This document shows positions 53,944 to 64,000 of a DNA stretch of 64,000 bases, piece after piece. The notes under the pieces are model-generated. The model made no database searches. It saw only the letters and a list, made by a program, of their open reading frames with translations, and was not told the DNA's origin. The stretch is from NCBI GenBank assembly GCA_963971575.1, contig OZ020625.1, positions 26,189,253-26,253,252 on the forward strand, read 5' to 3'. Source of the stretch: Liopterus haemorrhoidalis. Taxonomy: Eukaryota > Arthropoda > Insecta > Coleoptera > Dytiscidae. The stretch's first letter is position 1, and every line of letters begins with the position of its first letter. The position numbers were made by a program, and so were the translations under genes.

Positions 53944-55189
53944 ATGAGTGAACAAACTAAAAAAACAACTAATGTGACTGTGGAACAGATAATAGAACAC
54001 ATGACAGCTGATATACAGAATTCTGATGGTCAATATATTCAGCTAGGTTTCACACCACCTGCGACACCGAATGATACTACGACATGGAACGAATATTCAC
54101 AAAATATGCCTCAAAATCCTTTCGTACCACATTTCAGTCCAAGAACTACGGAAGCAATGTACGCATTAGATCCAAACGGTCGATACATTTCAAATATGTA
54201 TCAAAATTTTATCCCGCAAAATGTTTACGTTCCTGATGTTAATAATACTTACGAAAATGGTAATAAATACGTATTATACCCTGGACAACAACCATACGTT
54301 GTTATGAATCAAGATATACCAGTCTACACGCAAGTATATCCTGAAAATAGGGATTACGCACTTTTTGCTAACCAAGAAATGAATATGCAAATGCCGCAGA
54401 ATGTACATCCACCAAATCAATCGGAAATGTACATGCCGGAGAACGTAATGTTACAAAACGACATTAAAAATAAAATCTTAATGCGTCAGAATATGCAACC
54501 ACAACAAAATCGTACACATCTTATCGAAAACTTGGTTTGTAACTGGGCGCAAAATACTAACGGCACGTACTCCCCGTTTGGTAACACACAACAAAACTCA
54601 AATTATTTCGAAGCTAAAGAACCAGAAAACGAGGAACGTAATGATTTCAAAAACTTTAAAACTCCAATAAATAAAAAGAAACAAGTCGCAGAAGTGAAAC
54701 CAATGCGTCCAACATATTCCGATGTTTTAACCAAGAGCGTTCCGCAAACTCCAAAAGTCGACAAAGTCGAAATAAAAGACACAAAATCAAAAAACTCCAT
54801 AAAAAATAAATCTAAAAATGAAAAATTTGCAAAAGCAAATCTAAATCGACAAAGTTCCACCAATGAAAAAGATACCGCAAATAACGGACAAAAAACTGAG
54901 AAGAATGACGCTAAATCTAATTTACCGAGAAAATGGGTTTCGTTAGATGATGTTAATGAAATACATTCTGAAAATTTGTTTAAATCACCTGATTTACAAG
55001 AAAATACTGCTCAGAAGAGCTCAAAAAAGAATAAGAAAGAAGCGAATATGAAGAATGAAACTAAGAACGGAGTTAAGAAGTCGTTTTTGGATAACGGGAG
55101 TCTTGGTTGCCAATGGACTGAATCGGAAGATGTTTCTGAGAGTTCTAAGAATGATGAGAGGAATGTTAACAAAAATCCTTCCAAAAAAG
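53944..55189 (+). CDS. DNAJC14-type membrane J-protein, exon 1
   Basis: 415 codons plus one base, from ATG (MSEQTKKTTNVTVEQIIEHM) to GTAAG at 55190. The exon encodes a long, low-complexity N-terminal region rich in Asn, Gln and Pro, then Lys-rich stretches, with no domain that I can name (TPPATPNDTTTWNEYSQNMP; RKWVSLDDVNEIHSENLF). Identity comes from the later exons. DNAJC14 relatives are ER-membrane HSP40 co-chaperones involved in membrane protein traffic. A 3-codon upstream ORF (ATG at 53936, stop overlapping the main ATG as ATGA) precedes the start. The next exon joins in phase 1. Confidence 0.8.
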
Positions 55190-55678
55190 GTAAGAAATTA
55201 ATATTAAACTTATTTACTCAATCCATTTTCATTTATCATAACTAAGGTAGAGGCTCTATAACAGTACTTCTCAATCCAAAATTTACTGCAGACTGGCAAA
55301 TATTCTTATACCTATACAGACCAATTCTGTAACTCTGTTACTATGATAATTGTAAATAAATTCGTCACTATGAGCAAGGTCAGTTACTATCATGAATGAA
55401 AGGCATTATACTTTTTATAATATTTTATGTTGTAGTAACGTTATTACACAGTAAATTTTTACAGAATTGATCTGATAGTCCATTCAAATTTTAGAATGCA
55501 GTATTGCTCTTAGGGAAAATGTTGAAAATTGTACTAAAATTTTTATCGCTTTCTCAGAAATAGTTTTAAACTCAGTTTGAACAGAAATCCAAAATTCTTC
55601 AACTGTTATTTCGGAAAATTTCATTTTGAGAATACGATCTGTTATAGAAATTGATAAAAGCTAACATAAGTACATATA

Positions 55679-56922
55679 CAGGTGTTTGTTTGAAACGGGG
55701 CACCCCGAAAATCTCCTTTATTTGTAAAGATACAAAAAATCTTCAGAACAAAAGTTAAACTAGACAAAAAGGCCCATAGAAAGGTTACTATAAGAATTCT
55801 AAGACACTTCCGGTTTCACCGGAAATGATGTCAACTTTTGATCTAGCATAGGGAATCGATAATTTTATATTTTTTTTCCTAAAAGTACATTAAATTAGCT
55901 TTACAATGACACCAAAAAATCATATTTTTATGTTAACCGTTTCAAAATGGCGACCATTTATTTACAAAATAATAATCAACATAAGTTTTACAAAGTTGAA
56001 CGTAGCAAGCTTTGAAAACTATAAAAAAAGAAACAAAATATCTCTAAAATAAATTGTTATAACTATAGTGCGTTCAAAGGTGAGTTTGCAGTATAGCCCT
56101 TATGGCAAATGGGAGCGGTGTTGCCAAATGTTGTAAAAGTGTCAAATGTGTCAATTATAATAATATGAAAAACTCGTATGATTTACAAAAATCAACTCTT
56201 ATAAAACTCAAAATAACACTCAACAAAAACAAATGACCATTTGTAGAATACTGCGTCTTCACAGATCAGCGCGTTTTAGAGCTGGCAACGTCGACAAGCA
56301 AGAAAAGGATAGCGTCATTGTGTAAACCCATTAGAGAGTATGAAAAAGAACTACTCCATATGCCCTATACTGCAAACTCACCTTTGAACGCACTATAGTT
56401 ATTATATGAAATAACATGAAATAACTTAAATTTTAATTTTTCAATTAAATGTTTTATAAATAACAAGAGTTTAATAGTTTATTTTGCTTATTTTTGTTTG
56501 AAAAAAAGAAAGTATTAATTGGTAGTAAGTCGTTATTTGTACCTAATTATGGTGAGAGATATTTTGTGTCTTTTTTTATTGTTTTCAAAGCTTGCTACGT
56601 TCAACTTTGTAAAACTTATGTTGATTATTATTTTGTAAATAAATGGTCGCCATTTTGAAATGGTTAACATAAAAATATGATTTTTTGGTGTCATTGTAAA
56701 GCTAATTTAATGTACTTTTAGGAAAAAAATATAAAATTATCGATTCCCTATGCTAGATCAAAAGTTGACATCATTTCCGGTGAAACCGGAAGTGCCTCAA
56801 AATTCTTATAGTAACCTTTAGATGGGCCTTTTTGTCTAGTTTAACTTTTGTTTTGAAGAATTTTTTGTATCTCTTAAAATAAAGGAGTTATTCGAGGTGC
56901 CCCTTTTCAAACAAACACCCTG
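55679..56922. mobile_element. Foldback element, ~360-bp arms, TA duplication
   Basis: Ends CAGGTGTTTGTTTGAAACGG and CAGGGTGTTTGTTTGAAAAG (complement), TA at 55677-55678 and 56923-56924. Arms run to about 56036 and from 56572 and include TTCCGGTTTCACCGGAAATG. A second TIR element sits in the loop (56066-56395). No transposase. Confidence 0.78.
56066..56395. mobile_element. TIR MITE in the foldback loop, 330 bp
   Basis: Ends TAGTGCGTTCAAAGGTGAGT in inverted orientation over about 40 bases, TA on both sides (56064-56065, 56396-56397). Confidence 0.72.
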
Positions 56923-57006
56923 TATAGTGGCTTAACATGCCTTGTGGGATTACGCCGCTCATTGAGATTTCTAAATCCAATTTTTTGGGGTGGATTAGTC
57001 CTCTTT

Positions 57007-57420
57007 TTATCTTAAGTAGTTCCTATTTTTTTGATAACTTTCTCCAACGGTTTCTCTATCTCTTGCTTTCTCTTTCCATTTATTTATTCCGTCCCTTTTT
57101 ATGTCTTCTACTTCTTTCAGCCACGTTAATTTCGGTCTTCCTCGCCTTCTTGTTCTTCCTGGATTCCACTGCAGTACTGATAGTATTGTTGACTTTTCTC
57201 CTGATCTCCATACGTGTCCTAGCCATTTTACTCTCTGTTCCTTTATTTTCTTAACAATGTCTTCTCCTATTACTTTCATTACCTCGTGGTTCATTCTTGG
57301 GTGATATTCATTTTCTCCAGTTCTTATTCGTCCTAATATTCTTGATATTTTTCTTTTTACTATTCTTAAATCTTCTTTTTTGGAGAGAGTCATTGTTTCT
57401 GCCGCGTATAACATTACTGG
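57007..57420 (-). pseudogene. Non-LTR reverse transcriptase C-terminal fragment
   Basis: The minus strand reads LYAAETMTLSKKEDLRIVKR, RISRILGRIRTGEN-type sequence, then RVKWLGHVWRSGE and GRTRRRGRPKLTWLKEVE. WLGHVxR and GRxxxGRPxxxW are the usual end of endonuclease/reverse transcriptase ORFs. About 130 residues are open. At 57421-57473 the frame enters an hAT-type end (CAGTGGTTCTTATTCTATG on -), so its apparent ATG is not its own. Confidence 0.75.
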
Positions 57421-57626
57421 TCTCAAGTTCATGGAACACCAGTGTTTCGCGGAACATAGAATAAGAACCACTGGCTTAAACAGCTCCCAAAAACACCCTG
57501 TATAAGTTTACCATAATTTTCATAAACCAATTCCTTCAGGAACAAAACAAAACCTCAATTACGGACCGAAAATAAAAAAATCACAAATTGATTTCTTTCT
57601 GGATGCTAATATATATATATTTTTAG

Positions 57627-57870
57627 GTAAAGATGGTAGGGTGAATTCAGTTCGTCAAGTACGTGAAAGAGCAAATGAGAAGCCACCTGGTAGTGGAAAA
57701 AGGAACCAGAGGATTAGGAAAAGAGATAATCATTCTACATTTGGAGTATTTAGACGTACTGTTCAACACTACATAAGTCGTTGGTCAAAAATTATATTCT
57801 GTGTGATCATGTGGCTACTTCATCTTGTTTCTGACATTTTTAGTATGAGTATCCATCTTGGTCGAGACTT
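57627..57870 (+). CDS. DNAJC14-type membrane J-protein, exon 2
   Basis: Two bases complete Gly, then 80 codons and two bases; acceptor TTTTTAG, donor GTAAGT. It encodes a basic linker (RNQRIRKRDNHSTFGVFRR), then WSKIIFCVIMWLLHLVSDIF, a hydrophobic stretch fitting a membrane segment, and SIHLGRD. DNAJC14 has its transmembrane segments in this place, before the J domain. Confidence 0.82.
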
Positions 57871-58440
57871 GTAAGTATATAAGAATACTTGAATTAATTG
57901 AATTTAACCACTGTGGTTGTGTGGTAAAATGGTTGCCTATGGAACACAGTGTCGTGGGTTCGGGAATTTTGTTGGATTGGTATCATGCCCATTACTTGAT
58001 CTATCGAGAATGGATCACATCTGCAACGAAAAAATTTTATATGTTGGGAACTCTGAACACAAGTAAAATTGATGTAGTGTGAATTTTCACACATTTCAGG
58101 GTTTTGCATATCAGCACCTCAGAGGTAAATTGTATTAAGTCGCAAATGATAAATAGCTCAGAAAAGACGATTTAAGATTGTTTATCTCCTTGCGTTGATC
58201 GACTTGATACATTTTTAAAGCAACGTATATTGAAACTGGCTAGAGCTATAGTTCCAAATTATTTTTCACTCGACAGACTATAAAGTATTGAATCACTTGG
58301 CACTAAAATGTCATTTTTGATAAAAATGTGACTTGATACAGTTTACCTCTAAGGTGCTGATATATTTAATAAGTGTAAGAAGCTAACATAATACTGGATG
58401 TCTAGGAATATTTTTTCTATAATCACATCAAGATCAACAG

Positions 58441-59170
58441 TTTTTAGGGTTTTGTAGGTATGATCAAAAAACCCTTATACCGTCATTTTGTCGTCTGTCT
58501 GTGTTCGGTAAAAATTGTAGCCAAACGGCTAAACCTAGAGAGTTGAAATTTGGCATGCTTACACAACTCTTTGACCCGCACATAGGAAAAATACTAAAAC
58601 ATCTAAAAAACATATCCCCTTAAAAGTATAAACAAAAATGTGCTCATGTTTTTTTTTTTTTTATTCTGAGTATGGTATCAAATGAAAGCCCTTAATAAAT
58701 GGATTTAATATCAAAATTTTATTTTTGCAAAATAAGTTATTTTGAAACGATTTTTGCCAAAATTGTGCAAACAAATTGTCCCACACCCTGTAGCCCAGAT
58801 GGTTTAAACTAAAAATCTGAAAAAATTCTAAGTAATGTACATTGGTGTGAACCGGAATAGTACAACAGGAATTTTTGATCAGATTATGTTTTCGGGAAAT
58901 AACGCATTTTTTGTGTTTTTTTGTTGACGATCTACAAAAGTTATAGTTATGTAACACACTATACTAGAATGCGTATCCTGGTCTAATGGTTAGCTTGCTA
59001 CGCAGCAAACTTTAAAATATTTTGTCAAAATTCTAGTTATATTTTGGCAAATGTTGCATTTAATTTTTAAGAGCGTAAATTTAATAACCAGTTGGAATTG
59101 TTGGAATTATATTTTCATTTTATGTGTCGTGTATACGAAACCAGAAGGGCGGAGCATATGACTTAAAACC
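58441..59170 (+). repeat. Family A repeat, partial
   Basis: Starts TTAGGGTTTTGTAGGTATGA, with the conserved GTAGCCAAACGGCTAAACC block, to CGAAACCAGAAGGGCGGAGC. The tRNA-like segment at 58975-59000 is cut after the A box (TCCTGGTCTAATGGTTAGC). Confidence 0.7.
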
Positions 59171-59418
59171 CAATAGAAGCCATAGGCGTAATTTGTCGCA
59201 GAAAAACAAAACTGCACTAATATGCTTGCACCTGTAAAACAGGTGCAAGTCGCAGATTTAACTTTTAGTTGCTCCTGTCCAACTAAAACTAATTTTATTT
59301 CATGAAGCACTGAAGCTAATGCATTTGTTTGCAAACAGAATACATATACTGTAAATTTAGTTGATTGGCACTCAGCTTCTAATGTACCACATAAAATTAC
59401 GTGCCCGGAATTTAACAC
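59107..59418 (-). pseudogene. Transposon ORF fragment, NSGHVILCG / CTC type
   Basis: MLNSGHVILCGTLE, then VFCLQTNALASVLHEIKLVL and KVKSATCTCFTGAS. It extends the frame seen at 1376-1657 beyond HE[VI] into a Cys-Thr-Cys motif as in SWIM zinc fingers (CxCx(n)CxH); the final Cys-x-His cannot be found. Damaged, no ends. Confidence 0.45.
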
Positions 59419-59419
59419 C

Positions 59420-60080
59420 TGCTCACCTTCAAATTACACTTCAATAAATCTACTGAAATTTAACTTTAAATACTGTAATTTGATGCCCACCTTCTGTTAT
59501 ATACCTCGATACATGTGCAGCACTTAAAAATTCAAAAATGTCGCAAATATTAAGTCGCATTTTAATAAAATAAAAACGTATTTTGTTTAAATTAACCTGT
59601 TCGTTATGTGCAAATTGAGGGTAAAATCGTTAATGTATAAAAATTTACATTTCACGACAATTTTTTTATGTATATTTTCTTCAAAAAATAGTTAAACTAT
59701 ATAAATTTAAGATAGTACAGTTTATCAATATGCGATAAAACTAAATTTTTACGAGCCAGTATTACATAAAATAACCTAACTATTTACCAAAGTTATTTTT
59801 CTAAGTAAGTTTGTTTGATATTTCTTGCCAAATTACTTTTAAATATACACCCATTATTTTTTAGAATTGTTAGATTTTTCAAATTAACCATTATAGCGTT
59901 AAATAATTTAAGCGCAAATAAATTTATAATATTTTTTGTGATGCAATTATTGCATGCAATTTTTAATAATTTATTGCTGAAAGGTTTTATTTGCTGCAAC
60001 AATTGCATCTTATTGTTGAATAACGATAACTTGTTTTCTCTCGTTGAATATGAAAAATTTTGCGTCGAATTATTAGTTTA
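59420..60080. other. Unassigned AT-rich stretch
   Basis: Overlapping open frames on both strands (59793-60008, 59815-60081) are typical of AT-rich noncoding DNA; no protein recognised. Confidence 0.4.
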
Positions 60081-60177
60081 AATCAGTGGTCTTCAACCTT
60101 CTTATATCTGCGGAACCCTAAAGGTTAAGTGCTATTTATTTGAAACTTGAAAGCAAAAAGCCACAATAGGCTGTCTT

Positions 60178-61085
60178 TTTAGGATTTTGTAGGTATGACC
60201 AAAAAACCCTTATACCGTCATTTTGTCGTTTGTCTGTCTGTCTGTTCGGTAAAAATTGTAGCCAAACGGCTAAACCTAGAGAGTTGAAATTTGGCATGCT
60301 TATACAACCCTTTGACCCGCACATAGGAAAAATACTAAAACATCTAAAAAACATATCCCCCTAAAAATATAAACAAATATTTGCTCATCGAAAAATTTTT
60401 TTTTTTTTTAAATTGTGAGTAAGGTATCAAATGAAAGCCCTTAATACGTGGATTAACGATCAACATGTTATTTTTGCAAAATAAATTATTTTGATGCGAT
60501 TTTTGCCAAAATTGTGCAAAAATTTTGTCCCACACCCTGTAGCCCATATGGTTTAAACTAAAAATCTGAAAAAACTGTAAGTAATGTACATTTGTGTGAA
60601 CCGGAATAGTACAACAGGAATTTTTGATCAGATTATGTTTTCGGAAAATAACGCATTTTTTGTGTTTTTTGCTTCACTACGTAAAATATTTAATAACTTA
60701 TGTAACACAGTAAACCATCATCTTTGATAGTGTAATGGTTAGCATGCTCAGGTTCTAATTTGCAAACTAAGGTTCGATCCAGTCTCGAAACAATTTTATT
60801 TTTTGTTATTTTGCATTTTTATTTTCTTTAAATTATGTTTTCAAAATTCAAGTTATATTTGGCAAATATTGCATTTAATTTTTAAAAGCGTAAATTTAAT
60901 AACCAGTGGAAATTGTTGAAATTGAATACACGAAATCAGAGGGGCGGAGTTATGACTTAAAATAACCAATGGAAGCCATAGGCGCTATTTTCAAAATCTT
61001 AATAAACCTTGTTATATATATAAAAAAAAATACTGCACATATTTAGAAACCTAAATAATAGTATTAGGCATTCGAATTAAATTAT
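60178..61085 (+). repeat. Family A repeat with tRNA-like segment
   Basis: The most complete + copy: TTAGGATTTTGTAGGTATGA, TGTCTGTCTGTCTG, central block, tRNA-like segment at 60716-60790 (ATAGTGTAATGGTTAGCATG as A box, AAGGTTCGATCC as B box), then AACCAATGGAAGCCATAGGC. Confidence 0.75.
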
Positions 61086-61140
61086 TTATTATTATTTATT
61101 ATTTATTTTTATTTATTATTATTATTATTTATTATTATTA

Positions 61141-61640
61141 TAACACAGTAAACCATCATGGTTTGATAGTGTAATGGTTAGTATCCTCGGGTTCTAATTT
61201 GCAAACTAAGGTTCAATCCGGTCTCGAGGCAATTATATTTTTGTTTTTTATTTTTTATTTTTATTTTGTTTAAATTATGTTTTAAAAATTCTAGTTATAT
61301 TTGGGCAAATATTGCATTTAATTTTTAAAAGCGTAAATTTAATAACAAGTGGAAATTGTTGAAATTGATTACACGAAATCAGAGGGACGGAGTTATGACT
61401 TAAAACAACCAATGGAAGCCGTAGGCGCAATTTTCAAAATATTAATGAACCTTGCTATATAAAAAAAAAAATACTGGAAATATTTAGAAACCCAAATAAT
61501 GGTATTAGGCATTCGAATTAAAATTAATAAAAAAATATTTTAACATAAAATTTGTTTTGCCATCCCAAATAATCATCATTCACTTACTAAATACCTGCGA
61601 AACCCTGAAATGTGTGAAAATTCACACTTCACATAATTTT
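61141..61640 (+). repeat. Family A 3' half, duplicated
   Basis: Repeats the tRNA-like segment (61155-61228; AAGGTTCAATCC B box) and everything after it, through ATACCTGCGAAACCCTGAAA to the GTGTGAAAATTCACAC palindrome at 61612. It follows the (TTA)n tract, so the 3' half of the family moved or was copied alone. Confidence 0.72.
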
Positions 61641-61970
61641 TTTTACTAACTATCTGTATTACTATGTACGATGCACTTGTTAAGAAAACAACATTACTTT
61701 CCGCCATCATTAGCACTACTTACTTTAATTAAATATGTGCGTGGATATAATTGAAATACGTGGAGCGCGATTTTACGCCCACAAACAAGAAAGTTGTATG
61801 TGATTTTTTTTATTCCGCACAAAAATCATTGCGCGCACAAATGCTCAAGTTGGTACCTAAAAATAAAAATTTTCCGCCCTAAAAACTGTCGCCTGGGTGT
61901 GATGCATTCCCGGGTTGTGGCGGCCCTGTTTGTTCCGCCATCTTATTGTAACAAATTTATTTTTTTTCAG

Positions 61971-62261
61971 TGGCACCATGTTTTGGGATTCATTTATTCT
62001 TTATTCAAAATCCTTCATTTCTTCTACTTCGACAGTTTTGAAACGGGTTAAAATTTTCACGAAAATTGGTCAATACATCGATAAGACGTTTGGTGGATAT
62101 CGTTGGGCATTTTGGAAGAGTAAAGAAAAAGAACGAAGAAATAGTAAAGTGGATGGAAAGAATTGGTTGAATAGTGGTTTGGAACATAATATACCGATGC
62201 CAGGTACTGGAGAAGAGGCCATGAAAAGGTTGTTGGCTTGCAAAGGAAAAGATCCATACAG
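61971..62261 (+). CDS. DNAJC14-type membrane J-protein, exon 3
   Basis: 291 bp, phase 2 in and phase 2 out; acceptor TTTTTTTCAG, donor GTAAG. It encodes GTMFWDSFILYSKS, then KTFGGYRWAFWKSKEKERR, GKNWLNSGLEHNIPMPGTGE and EEAMKRLLACKGKDPY. The block MPGTGEEAMKRLLACKGKDP just before a J domain is characteristic of insect DNAJC14 relatives, and the splice leads into S-ILGVRPD. Confidence 0.9.
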
Positions 62262-62790
62262 GTAAGAAATTCTATATTAAGTTTTTTTTATTATTTTGTC
62301 TTAAGTTATAGTGCGTTTAGAAATGACCTGAAATTGTAAAACCTTATTTTGTTAAATAGTACTCCTTCCAAATTAAAACAAGCTATTTTCATAATGTAAG
62401 TAAATATAATGAGTACCTGTTTATATAGGGATAATAGGACCGGTCAAAACGTTACACTGACCACGTGGCTTTCATACCTATGGTCTAGAAACGGAGAACT
62501 TACCTTTTCTTCCCCAATTAGCCTATCTAGGCGTTGGGAACCTATTATTATTACTTTTTTTAAAGTAAATATAAAGTGAGGTATACAAGAATAAACGTAG
62601 TTGATTCTAGAACCTTGTTATAGCATCTAATATAATTGAAAATGAAAAATATAAGTCACAAATCTTAAATTAAAAATATTCTGGAGTACCACAAGGTAGT
62701 ACATTGGTCCTCTTTTATTCAATATCTTTATTAATGATATGAATAGCTTTCAATTCTCTAATTTATAATAATAATACTTTATACTATTAC

Positions 62791-63423
62791 ATACTCCCTC
62801 CGTCCGAAAATATGGTATACATTTACAATTTTAATTAATTAGAATGATTTTATTCATGAAATAGTTACAATTATCTAGTAAAACAAAAAATAATACAAAA
62901 AGTTTTAATTTAACAAGGACGTGGCTGTCTCCACAGCTTGTATGTAACATGATAATGTTGTTTGTAATCGTCTCTTACGATGAAGTTTTGCCTTATTAAT
63001 GTGCGGAATCTTATAAGAATTCCCTCCTTTTGTTAACATGGTTGCTTCTAGACAAGTTTTCAATGTTAGAAAAACATTATCATGGTTTTGTATGTTTAAT
63101 GCATTAAATGCATTTTGTAGGCATTCAACCAGTTCGTCGATTGTATTCGGTGAAGCTTTATGTTGTAAGGATTGTATAGAATTGAAAAAGCCAAGATATA
63201 ATTCATTAATATCTGGACTATTTGGTGGTTGTGATTTAAGTCGATTTAGAACTTCTTCCTTGCAGTTCAACACAATTTTGATCAAAATTCGTCGTTTTGT
63301 TAGAACAGGGGGTGTCACTTTAATTTGTCTAAAATACGCGTTTTTTTTTTTGTTTTGTGAATTACTTTTGACATATGCAAAATTTATTGCGCGCCATTTG
63401 TTTATTAGTTGCCTAGCAACCAC
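62791..63423 (-). mobile_element. mariner-like relic with Stowaway-like end
   Basis: On -, the relic ends at 62791 with a terminus that reads CTCCCTCCGTCCGAAAATA on +, the classic end of plant mariner-like elements and Stowaway MITEs, next to TA-rich DNA. The other end is missing, replaced by a family B repeat from 63455. Confidence 0.65.
62905..63423 (-). pseudogene. Plant-type mariner-like transposase, C-terminal part
   Basis: 172 codons open: SQPPNSPDINELYLGFFNSI, then SPNTIDELVECLQNAFNALN, NVFLTLKTCLEATMLTKGGN and YKIPHINKAKL. The order NSPD-x-N-x-L-x-LGFF-x-SIQSLQ and NxYKIPHxxK matches plant mariner-like (DD39D-type) transposases as I know them. The first two catalytic Asp are lost by an internal deletion before QPPNSPD. 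Classification from memory of the family. Confidence 0.6.
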
Positions 63424-63454
63424 TTATTTAGTAATAAAAGCAAAACAAGCATCA

Positions 63455-63815
63455 AGATAATGAACTGTCTGTCTGTCTGTCTGTCGATCCGTGTACACGT
63501 GCAGAGCAAATTCGGCTAAAAGGATTTTTATGAAACTTCATATTTAAGCTTTTGACATCAATGGCACGAGTTGATCAACTTTTAGTAAAAATCGGTCAAC
63601 TAGAAATAGGAGTTTACTCGTGTCGGTTTTAAGATTTTTGCGAATATTTCACAACAAAGAAATATTTAGGAAAAAATTATTTAACAAAAGTTGCTATAAA
63701 AGCAATAACTAACAACTTTTATTTGAGACAGTTTTTAATAAAGCAGCATAAATTAAATAAGTACTTTGTGATGGCGGTCGGTCCTGTGGTGGCTACAGCT
63801 GATTTTTTAATTTTA
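63455..63815 (-). repeat. Family B repeat, partial
   Basis: TGTCTGTCTGTCTGTCTGTCG, then GTGCAGAGCAAATTCGGCT, GTTGATCAACTTTTAGTAAA, and the end GTGATGGCGGTCGGTCCTG with CTGTGGTGGCTACAGCTG. Same orientation as 39335-39965. Confidence 0.7.
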
Positions 63816-63960
63816 GTGTTTCCAAGCTTCGGACTGGCAGAAAATAAATATTATTTTAATCATCTTCATCGACTTCGTGTTTTTTTTTTTTAATTTTTAA
63901 CGTAAATTGACTATATAAATAAGTATTTTTATTTTTTTGACTTTAACATTTTATTTATAG

Positions 63961-64000
63961 TATTTTAGGTGTTCGTCCAGATTGTACTGATGATGATATA
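63961..64000 (+). CDS. DNAJC14-type membrane J-protein, exon 4 (start of J domain, cut by window)
   Basis: Acceptor ATTTATAG at 63953-63960. One base completes Ser, then ILGVRPDCTDDDI to the window edge. Y-S-ILGV-x-PD-C-x-DD-(E/D)-I is the first helix of a J domain; the HPD motif would follow outside the window. J domain starts near residue 590 of the product. Confidence 0.85.

Larger units (their letters stand above)
55190..57626 (+). other. Intron 1 of the DNAJC14-type gene
   Basis: Holds the foldback element 55679-56922 and a reverse transcriptase fragment on - (57007-57420) joined to an hAT end. The rest is unassigned. Confidence 0.75.
57871..61970 (+). other. Intron 2 of the DNAJC14-type gene
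   Basis: 4.1 kb. Holds family A copies (58441, 60178, 61141), a tRNA-like patch at 57903-57955 (GTGGTAAAATGGTTGCC...GTGGGTTCGGGA), an opposing-type transposon frame (59107-59418), a lone hAT end at 60084 (CAGTGGTCTTCAACCTTC) and a (TTA)n microsatellite at 61085-61140. Confidence 0.7.
62262..63960 (+). other. Intron 3 of the DNAJC14-type gene
   Basis: Holds a small reverse transcriptase piece at 62680-62768 (SGVPQGSTL, then FNIFINDM in another frame: the RT block that precedes the catalytic YxDD), a plant-type mariner relic and a family B piece. 62280-62670 shows nothing recognisable. Confidence 0.65.

Noticed and set aside
54603..54863. Minus-strand 86-residue frame
   Set aside because: Shadow of DNAJC14-type exon 1, which has matching splice phases to the later exons.
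59793..60081. Overlapping frames on both strands
   Set aside because: Composition is that of AT-rich noncoding DNA; no family and no splice sites fitting the flanking exons.
60716..61228. tRNA genes
   Set aside because: Only A and B box words are present. No cloverleaf with a proper acceptor stem or anticodon loop can be drawn.

Overview
The window is animal nuclear DNA, almost certainly from an insect. It is AT-rich, the genes have introns with GT/AG borders and pyrimidine-rich acceptors, and most of the sequence is transposon (mariner, Tc1, hAT, Harbinger, THAP-type elements, non-LTR reverse transcriptase remains). I cannot name the order or species from sequence alone.

Four host genes can be assembled from exons. 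(1) A NIPA/spichthyin-type magnesium transporter on + enters from the left: two exons, 60-202 and 4087-4752, carry the C-terminal ~270 residues. (2) The mitotic regulator aurora borealis (bora) on - spans 17494-50515 in six exons that join in frame to 511 residues, with every splice phase consistent. (3) An SLC35B4/Efr-type nucleotide-sugar transporter on + has two exons (38643-39210, 43263-43732) and lies entirely inside the 17.9-kb first intron of bora, on the opposite strand. (4) A DNAJC14-type membrane J-protein on + starts at 53944 and runs off the right edge just as its J domain begins (exons 53944-55189, 57627-57870, 61971-62261, 63961-64000+).

The space between exons is layered mobile DNA. 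4.9-17.4 kb holds Harbinger-type MITEs with TAA duplications, a 2.1-kb inverted-repeat element with two smaller MITEs inside it, a broken DD34D mariner, a Harbinger transposase relic and a THAP-bearing element. Inside bora (17.5-50.5 kb) are an unusual mariner with an inverted copy of its own 3' end, a deleted Tc1, a second THAP element, a 12-unit ~150-bp tandem array, three copies of a 1.06-1.09-kb composite (hAT inside a 3-bp-TSD element), two copies of another composite (TA-type MITE inside a MADF-coding element), two DD41D transposons and a triple-nested hAT. 51-64 kb holds an hAT with internal 87-bp repeats, a foldback element, reverse transcriptase fragments, repeats carrying tRNA-like promoter boxes, and a mariner relic resembling plant-type mariners with a Stowaway-like end.

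The host genes show no pathway relation to each other. The most interesting parts are the nested gene arrangement, the composite transposons that amplified as nested units, and a family that puts a THAP coding end and an oppositely oriented second coding end at its two termini.
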